From Chryseolinea sp. H1M3-3 (GTDB lineage: Bacteria > Bacteroidota > Bacteroidia > Cytophagales > Cyclobacteriaceae): a stretch of DNA of 64,000 nt. Shown piece by piece: positions 27,652-35,660 of this stretch (position 1 is the stretch's first letter; each line of letters starts with the position of its first letter). Under the pieces are notes generated by a model. It did no database searches. It was not told where the DNA came from and saw only the letters and a list, made by a program, of their open reading frames with translations. Position numbers and translations under genes: made by a program. The DNA lies in assembly GCF_029360725.1 (NCBI RefSeq), contig NZ_JARKMY010000001.1, positions 310,001 to 374,000 of the forward strand. Direction: 5' to 3'.

Positions 27652-28764
27652 TCACTTTTTTCGGTTCTGCCGGATCGGTAAAAGCACTTCAAATTTTGAT
27701 CCCTTTCCCACGGTACTCGTCACCGAAATTTTGCCTTGATGCGAACTTACAATTCCCTGCACCACCGAAAGACCAAGGCCCGTGCCTTCTCCTACAGGTT
27801 TGGTTGTAAAAAAAGGTTCAAAGATTTTCTTTTTCACTTCATTAGTCATGCCCTGCCCTGTGTCTTTCACGGTAAGACTAATCGAATCCTTTTTAACTTT
27901 TGTGGCGATCCAAAGTTCTCCACCACGCGGCATTGCATGTATAGCGTTGGTCGTTAAATTCACAAGCACCTGGCTCATCTGTACTGCATCTGCCTGAATG
28001 GACGGTAATCGGGGGTCAAGTTTCGAGATCATTTTTATTCTGCCACTTTGAAAACGCACGTCGATGAAGTATAAAGTATTGGAAATGATCTCATTCAAAT
28101 TAACCATGGTTATTTGCTGCGGCATTTGCCGGGAGAATAGCATCAGTTTCTTTATGATTTCTCGCGTGTACAAAGAGGCTTTAACAATTCTGTCAATATC
28201 TTCCTCCTGTTGTCCGTTTAATCCTCCGGCTTTTTTTATCAACTGAGCGAAACCAAGTATACGTCCGAGCGGCTCGTTCAACTCATGCGCGATACCCGCA
28301 GAAAGCTCACCTACAAAAGCCAGGCGCTCCAATTGTTTTAATTGACTTTGCAGTTTTTGTTTTTCTTCTTCAGCAATGCTGCGGTTTATCAATAAAGACA
28401 ATTCCCGTGCAACGGTATTGATCAGTTTTTTTTCTTCCACAAGAAATGGACCTCCGACACCTTTGGTTTTAACGGTGCTTCGATAACCGATTTCAACTTT
28501 GCCCTTTTGCTTTTGGCTTAAAGTCATGGCAGAAGAAAATTTGAATGTGCTCCTGCTAAAATTAGGTGTAGCGTAAACATCTCTACCAATTGTTATGCTA
28601 GCTTCAGCGAAATCAGGGAATTGCATCGCCGGCGGCAATATTTTGATCGTCTTAGATAAGATGGTTCTCACGTTCTTTTCATTTTCCAATGCAATGCGCG
28701 ACAATTCGTAAAGGCATTTTAATTCCTTGACCCTTTCTTTTAATTTGAGATTTGTTGAATGCAT
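27652..28764 (-). CDS. Soluble sensor histidine kinase paired with the NtrC regulator
   Basis: Histidine kinase of 370 residues without a transmembrane segment, so a cytosolic sensor. The first 130 residues form a GAF-like sensory region. A short coiled segment follows, then the H-box AHELNEPLG with the phospho-accepting His160. The ATPase part has the N-box (NLTTNAIHAM), G1 (DTGQGM) and G2 (GEGTGLGLSV). HELNEPLG is a known variant of HEINNPL in NtrB-type kinases. It is first in the operon and should phosphorylate the sigma-54 regulator encoded downstream. The signal is unknown. Confidence 0.92.
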   Translation of the reverse strand: MHSTNLKLKERVKELKCLYELSRIALENEKNVRTILSKTIKILPPAMQFPDFAEASITIGRDVYATPNFSRSTFKFSSAMTLSQKQKGKVEIGYRSTVKTKGVGGPFLVEEKKLINTVARELSLLINRSIAEEEKQKLQSQLKQLERLAFVGELSAGIAHELNEPLGRILGFAQLIKKAGGLNGQQEEDIDRIVKASLYTREIIKKLMLFSRQMPQQITMVNLNEIISNTLYFIDVRFQSGRIKMISKLDPRLPSIQADAVQMSQVLVNLTTNAIHAMPRGGELWIATKVKKDSISLTVKDTGQGMTNEVKKKIFEPFFTTKPVGEGTGLGLSVVQGIVSSHQGKISVTSTVGKGSKFEVLLPIRQNRKK

Positions 28765-28960
28765 TAATCGGGGATACTTTTTATCTATACAAAGGTAACT
28801 CTAAAGCGCTAAAAACTTATTAACTTCTGGATTTAGATATCTATCATCAGTGGGGAGAAACGCCCCGGTGGGTAAATCCTATCCATATTTAAATCGAGCA
28901 AAAATCAAAAGAAATGTCCCAGTAATAGGATTTTGTTTGGCATGGATACTGCACCGTAGA

Positions 28961-29386
28961 ATGAAAAGAAACATGATGGAAAGTAAGATTTTTGTAACGA
29001 TAAACGATTATCAAAGATTGATTGGGCTGATCGAATTTTCGTCAATTAAATTTCGTGAGGACGAAGGCGCAAGCCAATTGTTAAGAGGATTGAAAACCGC
29101 CAACATGGTGGCACAGGAAAATATTTCAAATAAAATAGTGACCATGAACTCGCGTATTCTGTTGCGCGATGTTTTAACAGGTCGGGAAAAGGAGATTACA
29201 TTAGCTTATCCACATGACGCGGATAGCACGGTAGGCAAGATTTCTGTTTTATCACGAGCAGGTGCTGCTCTGTTAGGTCGTAAAGAAGGCGATGTAGTGA
29301 TGTGGAGAACTCCCGGTGGTATTGGGGAGTTCGAGATTACAAAAGTAACCTTCCAACCTGAAGCAGCTGGGGATTATTACTTATAG
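28961..29386 (+). CDS. Rnk-like GreA/GreB-fold nucleoside diphosphate kinase regulator
   Basis: Small protein of about 141 residues. The frame is open from 28850, but ATGs at 28961, 28973 and 28976 are better starts because the conserved part begins MMESKIFVT. It has an N-terminal helical part (NDYQRLIGLIEF) and a GreA/GreB C-terminal-like beta domain (SRILLRDVLTGREKEITL, SVLSRAGAALLGRKEGDVV.W). Rnk proteins bind RNA polymerase and counteract Gre factors (family knowledge). It is transcribed divergently from the two-component operon, with about 200 bp between them. Confidence 0.8.
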   Translation: MKRNMMESKIFVTINDYQRLIGLIEFSSIKFREDEGASQLLRGLKTANMVAQENISNKIVTMNSRILLRDVLTGREKEITLAYPHDADSTVGKISVLSRAGAALLGRKEGDVVMWRTPGGIGEFEITKVTFQPEAAGDYYL

Positions 29387-29416
29387 TCTTTTTTCGGGGT
29401 AGTATTTGAAATGCGA

Positions 29417-31039
29417 TTACACCGTCGTTCGAAAGGATGGCGGTGTTCGTTTTTTTGAGGCCTGTTCATAGGCATAAGCTGCAGCAAGAAGCTCAGGCTC
29501 CGAAAAAGCCGTCCCAAAAAAAGTAATACCTATAGGCAAACCTAATGCGAGTCCCATAGGTACTGTTATCGAGGGGTAGCCCGCCACCGCTGCGGGACTA
29601 TACATTCCGTAACCTGTAAAAGAATCACCATTGACCACGTCTATGCACCATGAAGGCCCATTGGCAGGTCCGCAGATCGCTGTTAATCCATGCTCGTTTA
29701 AAGTTCCATCAATCGCCTTTCTGGTGGTGGATAGAAGCTTCTCGTGTATGCTGATGTAGTCTTTGCTACTCAAATCCCCCATGGCTTGCGTTGCGTCGAA
29801 AATTTCCTGTTTAAAGAATGGCATAACGCTCGCCTCATTCGTAATGTTAAATTTGATAAGCTCTTCCAATGTTTTCACCGAAGCATTAGCCTTTGCAAGA
29901 TATTTGTTGAGGCCATCTTTGAATTCGTATTTCAATATTTCGAATTCCATTCCCTCCAAATCTTTTAGCTTATCGATCAGCTCTATCTCAATGATTATGG
30001 CGCCTTGCCCTTTGATTACTTCAATAAAGTTTTTAAGCAATGCGTCGACAGCTTCGTGTTTTTTTAAGAAAGATTTTTCAATACCTATTTTCTTTCCCTT
30101 CAGGCCATCGGCTTTGAGAAACTGTGCGTAATCACGCCAGATTGTTCCCTGCCGCTCATTTGTAGTTTTGTCTTCCGTATCAGTAGCAGTCAAAGCACCC
30201 AACAAAATGGCTGCATCCGAAACGGTACGGGTCATAGGCCCTGCCGTGTCCTGTGTTTTAGATATGGGAATAATTCCTGTACGACTCCATAGGCCCACCG
30301 TTGGCTTAATGCCGACGATACCATTGATTGAAGCAGGACAATTAATTGATCCGTCGGTCTCTGTTCCAATAGCGATTGCACATAAATTTGCAGCTACTGC
30401 AGTCCCCGATCCAGAACTAGAGCCACATGGACTGCGATCGAGAATATAAGGATTCTTGGTTTGCCCGCCGCGGCTACTCCAGCCACTGCTTGAACGTGTA
30501 GACCTAAAGTTGGCCCATTCGCTCAAGTTTGTTTTCCCAAGAATAATCGCGCCGGCGTTTCTTAATTCACCGATAATAAATGCATCCTTCGATGCACGAT
30601 GTCCTTCTAAAGCAAGCGACCCCGCGGTGGTCATCATTTTATCTCCAGTATCAATGTTGTCTTTAATTAGAACAGGAATACCATGCAAGGGACCACGTGC
30701 CTTTCCATTTTTTCGCTCCTCATCGAGTGTATCGGCGATTGCAAGAGCATCTGGGTTCAACTCTATTATAGAATTGAGGTTGGGTCCGTTTCTATCAATT
30801 TGCTCAATGCGTTTTAAATACATTTCGACAATGGAACGAGCAGTAAGCTCTCCGGATGTCATTTTTTGTTGAAGGTCGGAGATGGTGATTTCTTGAAGTG
30901 CAAATGTTTCAGACTCCGGAACTGCCGGGTTAGCACTTTTTGGTTGTTTTGATTTCGTACACGAAGCAAGATAAGCAAGCGCTCCTGATCCCGTTAAGGA
31001 AACAAAAGTGGTTTGTCTTATAAAATGTCTGCGGTTCAA
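29417..31039 (-). CDS. Tat-type lipoprotein amidase (amidase signature family)
   Basis: Amidase of about 540 residues. The longest frame opens at ATG 31093 with a senseless leader, and a TTG at 31039 begins LNRRHFIRQ, a twin-arginine motif, followed by a hydrophobic stretch and lipobox LASC. I use the TTG start; the ATG at 31093 is the alternative. The amidase triad is visible: Lys in HGIPVLIKDNID, the Gly/Ser-rich CGSSSGSGTAVAANL with the cis-Ser, and GTETDGSI with the nucleophile region. It should hydrolyse amides outside the cytoplasm after folding. No partner gene is adjacent. Confidence 0.85.
   Translation of the reverse strand: MNRRHFIRQTTFVSLTGSGALAYLASCTKSKQPKSANPAVPESETFALQEITISDLQQKMTSGELTARSIVEMYLKRIEQIDRNGPNLNSIIELNPDALAIADTLDEERKNGKARGPLHGIPVLIKDNIDTGDKMMTTAGSLALEGHRASKDAFIIGELRNAGAIILGKTNLSEWANFRSTRSSSGWSSRGGQTKNPYILDRSPCGSSSGSGTAVAANLCAIAIGTETDGSINCPASINGIVGIKPTVGLWSRTGIIPISKTQDTAGPMTRTVSDAAILLGALTATDTEDKTTNERQGTIWRDYAQFLKADGLKGKKIGIEKSFLKKHEAVDALLKNFIEVIKGQGAIIIEIELIDKLKDLEGMEFEILKYEFKDGLNKYLAKANASVKTLEELIKFNITNEASVMPFFKQEIFDATQAMGDLSSKDYISIHEKLLSTTRKAIDGTLNEHGLTAICGPANGPSWCIDVVNGDSFTGYGMYSPAAVAGYPSITVPMGLALGLPIGITFFGTAFSEPELLAAAYAYEQASKKRTPPSFRTTV
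29419..29456 (+). terminator. Possible terminator of the rnk-like gene inside the amidase 3-prime end
   Basis: ACACCG (29419-29424) pairs with CGGTGT (29441-29446), and a T-run follows at 29450-29456 on the plus strand. It sits in the last codons of the convergent amidase gene. The stem is short, so the call is weak. Confidence 0.35.
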
Positions 31040-31309
31040 GGTTGAAGTAGAGAACGGATATAAAATGCAAAAATTAAATTGATATCGTAGCATAGGGGCA
31101 ATAAAAATTCAGGACCATCAAATCATGTGTTTTCCAGTTTTGTTGTTCAACTTTCAAATTCTCATCATCCCTAGCACTAAAAAACCGGTCGAATACGGAC
31201 ATTCTTGTACGTAAGCGATCAGACGCCCAACCAGCATATCTCATTAAAATACTATTTACGCGGTTTTGTAATGGCACTTGAATTGAATTGCACTTTACTC
31301 AAATTAATC

Positions 31310-33703
31310 ATGTCCATGCTCAGAAATTATTTTGTAATAGGTATTCGAAACCTGTTCAACCAGAAAACCTATTCCCTGATTAAAATTGTCGGACTTGCTT
31401 TGGGCCTTGCGACCAGCATGATGATATACCTTTTCATTCAAGAAGATCTTTCTTACGATACCTATCACAAAAACTATAATCGCATCGTTCGACTACTGAC
31501 CATCGACAATGGTGAAGGCGTAAGCAGCAAGCATGTGGGCGTTACTCAACCCCGCCTTGCTCCTGCTGCAGAGGAAGAACTTCCCGAGGTTGTTGAGAGT
31601 GTTAGATTTATAGGAGGTGGTCCTTACGACTTAAGCTACAATGACAATATCCTGAAATGCCAGTCTGCGTTTCGGGTTGACCCATCCGTTTTTGAGGTTT
31701 TTGATTTTGATGTGGTGAGTGGACCAAAAAAAGGAATTCTCGATAACCCCGGGTCAATTGCGATAACCGAATCGCTGGCGAAAAGAATTTTTGGAACGGA
31801 AAATCCGATTGGGAAAACCATCAAATTAAATCAAACAACAGACTTGAATGTTACAGCCATTCTTGCTGATCCACCAAAAAATTCTCACATCCAGTTTGAT
31901 CTCCTTCATTCGCTAGTTCCCGGGAAAGATGAAGACGGATTCCGTCAAGCATTGGATACCTGGCAAAGTATTTTTACAAAATCGTACTTGCTGCTTGATA
32001 GACCTGCCGATGTCACAGATCTTAACGCGAAACTACAGGCCATCGCTAAAAAAAACAACGCGCTCGACTTCTTTCATCCGGTAGTACAACCTTTAAGTGA
32101 AGTTCATTTACATTCAAAAGAAATTTTGTTTGAAAGCAATGCTAACAAATCAGATATATTGAACGTGTATGTCCTTTCCACCATTTCAATTCTGATTCTC
32201 GTTCTGGCCGTCGTTAACTTTATGAACCTGGTGACCGCCAAATCAGCCGGACGCGCTAAAGAAGTGGGAATGAGAAAAGTAATCGGTGCTGTCCGCCGTC
32301 AACTCATAGGTCAGCATTTAATAGAATCGATCATAGTAACTTTTGCTGCTGCCGTCATAGCGGTTGGTATCGTGTATGCTGCTGTTCCACTATTGAATAA
32401 TACGTATCAGCGTTTCGCAGATGTCATGGTGCTCTTTCTGCCTCAAAACCTGCTGATCATTTTAGCATTGATTTTAATCGTTGGTATTCTTGCAGGACTT
32501 TATCCGGCATTTGTTCTTTCTTCCTTTAAACCAATTTTGGTATTGAAAGGATCATTCAAAAATTCGACCAGTGGAATTCGCCTCCGTAAAGCTTTAGTCG
32601 TTCTCCAGTTTACGATATCCATTGCGTTGATGGTCGGTACAGGTATCGTCTATCAGCAAATGAATTTTATCTACAGCACCGATCTTGGTTACAGCCGTGA
32701 TCAGATCATATCGATTCAACAAAATGGTGCAGCGACTGCACGTGCATCAACATTCAGGACGGAATTAATGCGTAATGAAAACATTCTGTCTGCAGGCACT
32801 TCCTCGACGAGGATCGGACAACAATTAGGAAGAACAAATGTATTTCCGGAAGGATACACAAGTGAGACCAACATCATCACGAGCATTATGGCCGCAGATG
32901 AAAATTTTATTCCTACCATGAATATGAAAATGGTTGCAGGACGAAATTTCTCCCTTGACTACGATGACTCGCTATCCATGATCATCAACGAAGAAATGGC
33001 AAAGCTTTTAAAGTGGCAGGAACCAGTGGGAAAAAAGATCAGCATTCAGAGTGGCCCAAATCCTGAAGATCTGACAGCCTACGTCGTAATCGGTGTTGTA
33101 AAAGATTTTCATTTCGCAACGATTCGCCATAAGCTTGAGCCCATGTTTATGCTTTACAATCAAAACAATGGCGCGCTTTCTATCAAGGTGAAAGCAGAAA
33201 ACATGAAAGAAACATTGGCCTTTGTAGAAGAGACTTGGAAAAAAGTAAATCCAGGAACCACGTTTGAGTATGCTTTTTTGGATGAGCAATTCGCCAATCT
33301 CTATAGCAATGAACAAGCCTTTGCAACGATGTTCACGCATTTTACATTATTAGCACTGACAATAGCAGGGCTAGGACTATTTGCGCTTTCCGCGTTCACG
33401 GCAGAGCAACGAAAAAAAGAAATCGGCATTCGAAAAGTACTTGGCGCTTCAAATGCGAACATCTTTTACAAACTTTCATTCGAGTTCATTGCATTGATTC
33501 TAGTTTCCTTTGTATTCGCCAGCACCATCGCTTATTTTGTAATGGAAAAATGGCTCCAGGATTTCCAGTACAGCATTAAGATTGGTGCTGGTATATTTCT
33601 TCTAGCTGGTGTTGCTTCGGTTCTCATTGCATTAATCACGATCAGCTTCCAAGCGTTGAAAGCAGCCTTTAACAATCCAGCCGATGCGTTGCGCAGTGAA
33701 TAG
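31310..33703 (+). CDS. MacB/FtsX-type ABC transporter permease
   Basis: Permease of 797 residues from the ATG at 31310 (MSMLRNYFVIGIRNL; the ATG at 31316 is also possible). The longer frame from 31205 has an unusual leader. A first transmembrane helix (IVGLALGLATSMMIYLF) is followed by a periplasmic MacB_PCD-like domain, three more helices around residues 290-400, then a second such unit with YRMEN-type KEIGIRKVLGAS motifs before helices at the C-terminus. The two FtsX-like halves are typical of the Bacteroidota 800-residue permease family, which works with a separate ATPase. None is adjacent here. The likely role is export of a peptide or antimicrobial, inferred. Confidence 0.88.
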   Translation: MSMLRNYFVIGIRNLFNQKTYSLIKIVGLALGLATSMMIYLFIQEDLSYDTYHKNYNRIVRLLTIDNGEGVSSKHVGVTQPRLAPAAEEELPEVVESVRFIGGGPYDLSYNDNILKCQSAFRVDPSVFEVFDFDVVSGPKKGILDNPGSIAITESLAKRIFGTENPIGKTIKLNQTTDLNVTAILADPPKNSHIQFDLLHSLVPGKDEDGFRQALDTWQSIFTKSYLLLDRPADVTDLNAKLQAIAKKNNALDFFHPVVQPLSEVHLHSKEILFESNANKSDILNVYVLSTISILILVLAVVNFMNLVTAKSAGRAKEVGMRKVIGAVRRQLIGQHLIESIIVTFAAAVIAVGIVYAAVPLLNNTYQRFADVMVLFLPQNLLIILALILIVGILAGLYPAFVLSSFKPILVLKGSFKNSTSGIRLRKALVVLQFTISIALMVGTGIVYQQMNFIYSTDLGYSRDQIISIQQNGAATARASTFRTELMRNENILSAGTSSTRIGQQLGRTNVFPEGYTSETNIITSIMAADENFIPTMNMKMVAGRNFSLDYDDSLSMIINEEMAKLLKWQEPVGKKISIQSGPNPEDLTAYVVIGVVKDFHFATIRHKLEPMFMLYNQNNGALSIKVKAENMKETLAFVEETWKKVNPGTTFEYAFLDEQFANLYSNEQAFATMFTHFTLLALTIAGLGLFALSAFTAEQRKKEIGIRKVLGASNANIFYKLSFEFIALILVSFVFASTIAYFVMEKWLQDFQYSIKIGAGIFLLAGVASVLIALITISFQALKAAFNNPADALRSE

Positions 33704-33718
33704 GAATGCTATCTGCTG

Positions 33719-33735
33719 ATGTTAGCGGCTAACAT
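33719..33735. repeat. Hairpin between convergent genes
   Basis: ATGTTAG-CGG-CTAACAT is a 7-bp perfect stem with a 3-base loop, just after the permease stop. It is followed by only a short T-rich stretch, so it is a weak terminator candidate for the permease or the minus-strand gene. Confidence 0.3.
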
Positions 33736-33750
33736 TTCTGCATAACAATT

Positions 33751-34470
33751 TTAAGGCTTCTTCTTAGAAATCGTCACTGATCCGATCGCGTACGTATGGC
33801 TTGATCCGGATTGCTCCGAGTGTTGAAAGCTTAGCATGGGATGAGCTGGATTATTAAAGCTTAATGCATTGTCTGTAATCATTGGCTTGTTTTCGGCCGT
33901 GATGGCAGGACCCGTGGTTTTGAAAATCGTCACATTGTATTTTAAGGTTGATGCCGATGTTGTGAAAATAATGGTGTGAACTTCTGAGCCAATGTTACCC
34001 AGGACATCCGTATAATCATCGGTTATATTTTTAGCAAGTCCAACTTCGCCATTGGATTTGATTCTCATCCTGGCCATGAGATGCCCATGGCCATCCGATA
34101 CATCAATTAAAAGATCATGAGAGGCACCGGTATTCTGGCCGGTATGGGTAAACCATATAGTCTTGGTAAGATCTGTACCAACGCCTTTGAAACTTAGCCA
34201 CCTTTGATGACCGGGTGGGTTAGTGATGGCAACGTTTGTAAAGTGTAGTGCCTTTGCGCCCGCGATGGGAGAATTCTGCACTTTAAGCTGCGGTTCCAGT
34301 GCATTAACGTATTCAATGACATCACCCGCGGGATCACCTGGAAGGTTCTTGTTCGGTGGATTGTTAATAGCATCACCTTCAAAACTAGCAGAGAGAATCT
34401 TTGAAGATTGACAAGACCAGCCCAGGAAGCTGAGTAGCAGAACAAGTAAATGGATTGATAGTCTTTTCAT
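33751..34470 (-). CDS. Lipoprotein of unknown function
   Basis: Protein of 239 residues with a signal peptide and lipobox (FLGWSC). It looks beta-rich, with alternating short strands (LLIDVSDGHGHLMARMRI, TIIFTTSASTLKYNVTIFK) that suggest a concanavalin- or jelly-roll-like fold, but I recognise no family. A surface or periplasmic lipoprotein role is inferred. It converges on the permease, and an intergenic region of 376 bp lies upstream. Confidence 0.6.
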   Translation of the reverse strand: MKRLSIHLLVLLLSFLGWSCQSSKILSASFEGDAINNPPNKNLPGDPAGDVIEYVNALEPQLKVQNSPIAGAKALHFTNVAITNPPGHQRWLSFKGVGTDLTKTIWFTHTGQNTGASHDLLIDVSDGHGHLMARMRIKSNGEVGLAKNITDDYTDVLGNIGSEVHTIIFTTSASTLKYNVTIFKTTGPAITAENKPMITDNALSFNNPAHPMLSFQHSEQSGSSHTYAIGSVTISKKKP

Positions 34471-34846
34471 GGCAACATATTTTCGTGTAACATTTCATGT
34501 CAAAAGTACGGCGGATGACCGCGGGAAGAAATCCCTGCTTTCATGTAAATAGCGTGTTGAAGGGTTGGAGTTCAAAGTGTTGAAGTTGGATCTAAGTGAA
34601 TTGAGCGATGGAGTTCTCCTTAATAAGTGACATTTCAGGAGAAGATTAAACTTGTGCAGACGTTTTCATACAAGAGCTATCACGACCTCGAAAAATATTT
34701 TGAGAAGAAATCAATAAGTGACTGCAACCTTTCGTTAGCATTTACAGTCATGTATGTATTAACGAATGATTAAATAAAAATTAATTAGGTCATAGGGGTT
34801 CAGGCCCGATAAGTTGTCCTAACTTTATCAACGCAAAAAAATAAGT
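34471..34846. other. Divergent intergenic region, no gene recognised
   Basis: 376 bases between the starts of the lipoprotein gene (minus) and the GIN-domain gene (plus). No reading frame, RNA or strong hairpin was recognised. It should contain both promoters, but no confident -7/-33 pair was found. Confidence 0.4.
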
Positions 34847-35590
34847 ATGAAGTTCACACAAACGACCCTCCCTCTAATCGCATTCCTACTCTTGTCAATG
34901 CAGTTTGCCACAGCCCAGGAAATCTCCAAAGACTTAAAATCATTTAATAAGGTAATCGTGTCTCCGAAGATTAATCTTATACTAGAACAAGGCGACCAGG
35001 AAAACATAAGGTTGACCTATTCGAATGTTGACCCCTCTAAAATCAATATTAAAGTTCAGGGTAACACCCTCAGGGTTTACCTCGATGAAGCCAAGGTTAC
35101 AGAGAAAACTTATCGAAACGGCAACAATCAGAAAATAGGGATCTACAGCGATGCTGCGGTCACTGCCTATGTCACTTATAAGGAATTGGAACATCTGGAA
35201 ATACGTGGCAACCAGGAACTCACGTGTAATGGTCCGTTGAAGGCTGAAAGGTTTACGCTAAAAGCTTATGGTGAGAACGATATTAACCTGGCATCCCTGA
35301 AAACCGAATATCTGAGAACCAGCCTTTATGGAGACAATGATTTGAAGATCAAGACAGGCAAGGCAGAATATCAGAAGTACAGATTGTTCGGTGAGAACAA
35401 AATTGATACACAGGACGTAAAAAGTTTCTCCGCTACAGCCACCATCTTCGGGGAGAGTAAATTAAGACTTAACTCTCAGGACAATCTCAAAGTAACAGCC
35501 TTTGGAGAACCGCAGGTATCCTATTATGGAAATGCCAGCGTGAATAGGGGTTGGATTTTTGGCAAAGCGCAGATTACAAAACTGAATTAA
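34847..35590 (+). CDS. Exported GIN-domain (DUF2807) protein
   Basis: Protein of 247 residues with a signal peptide ending FATAQ. Residues of about 25-245 form a GIN/DUF2807-like beta-helix (FNKVIVSPKINLILEQGDQ..I, then repeated GEND..., GDNDLKI, GENKID, GESKLRL and GEPQVSYYG turns). This domain is common in Bacteroidota exported proteins and has been described as an adhesin-like head domain, but no activity is established. The repeated G-E/D-N turns are visible in the sequence. Confidence 0.85.
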   Translation: MKFTQTTLPLIAFLLLSMQFATAQEISKDLKSFNKVIVSPKINLILEQGDQENIRLTYSNVDPSKINIKVQGNTLRVYLDEAKVTEKTYRNGNNQKIGIYSDAAVTAYVTYKELEHLEIRGNQELTCNGPLKAERFTLKAYGENDINLASLKTEYLRTSLYGDNDLKIKTGKAEYQKYRLFGENKIDTQDVKSFSATATIFGESKLRLNSQDNLKVTAFGEPQVSYYGNASVNRGWIFGKAQITKLN

Positions 35591-35660
35591 CATTCAGTGA
35601 TCCCCAGTACTGTTCTTCTTCGTTAATCGTTTTTTTCAATAGCCTTACCTATTTTGCGGA

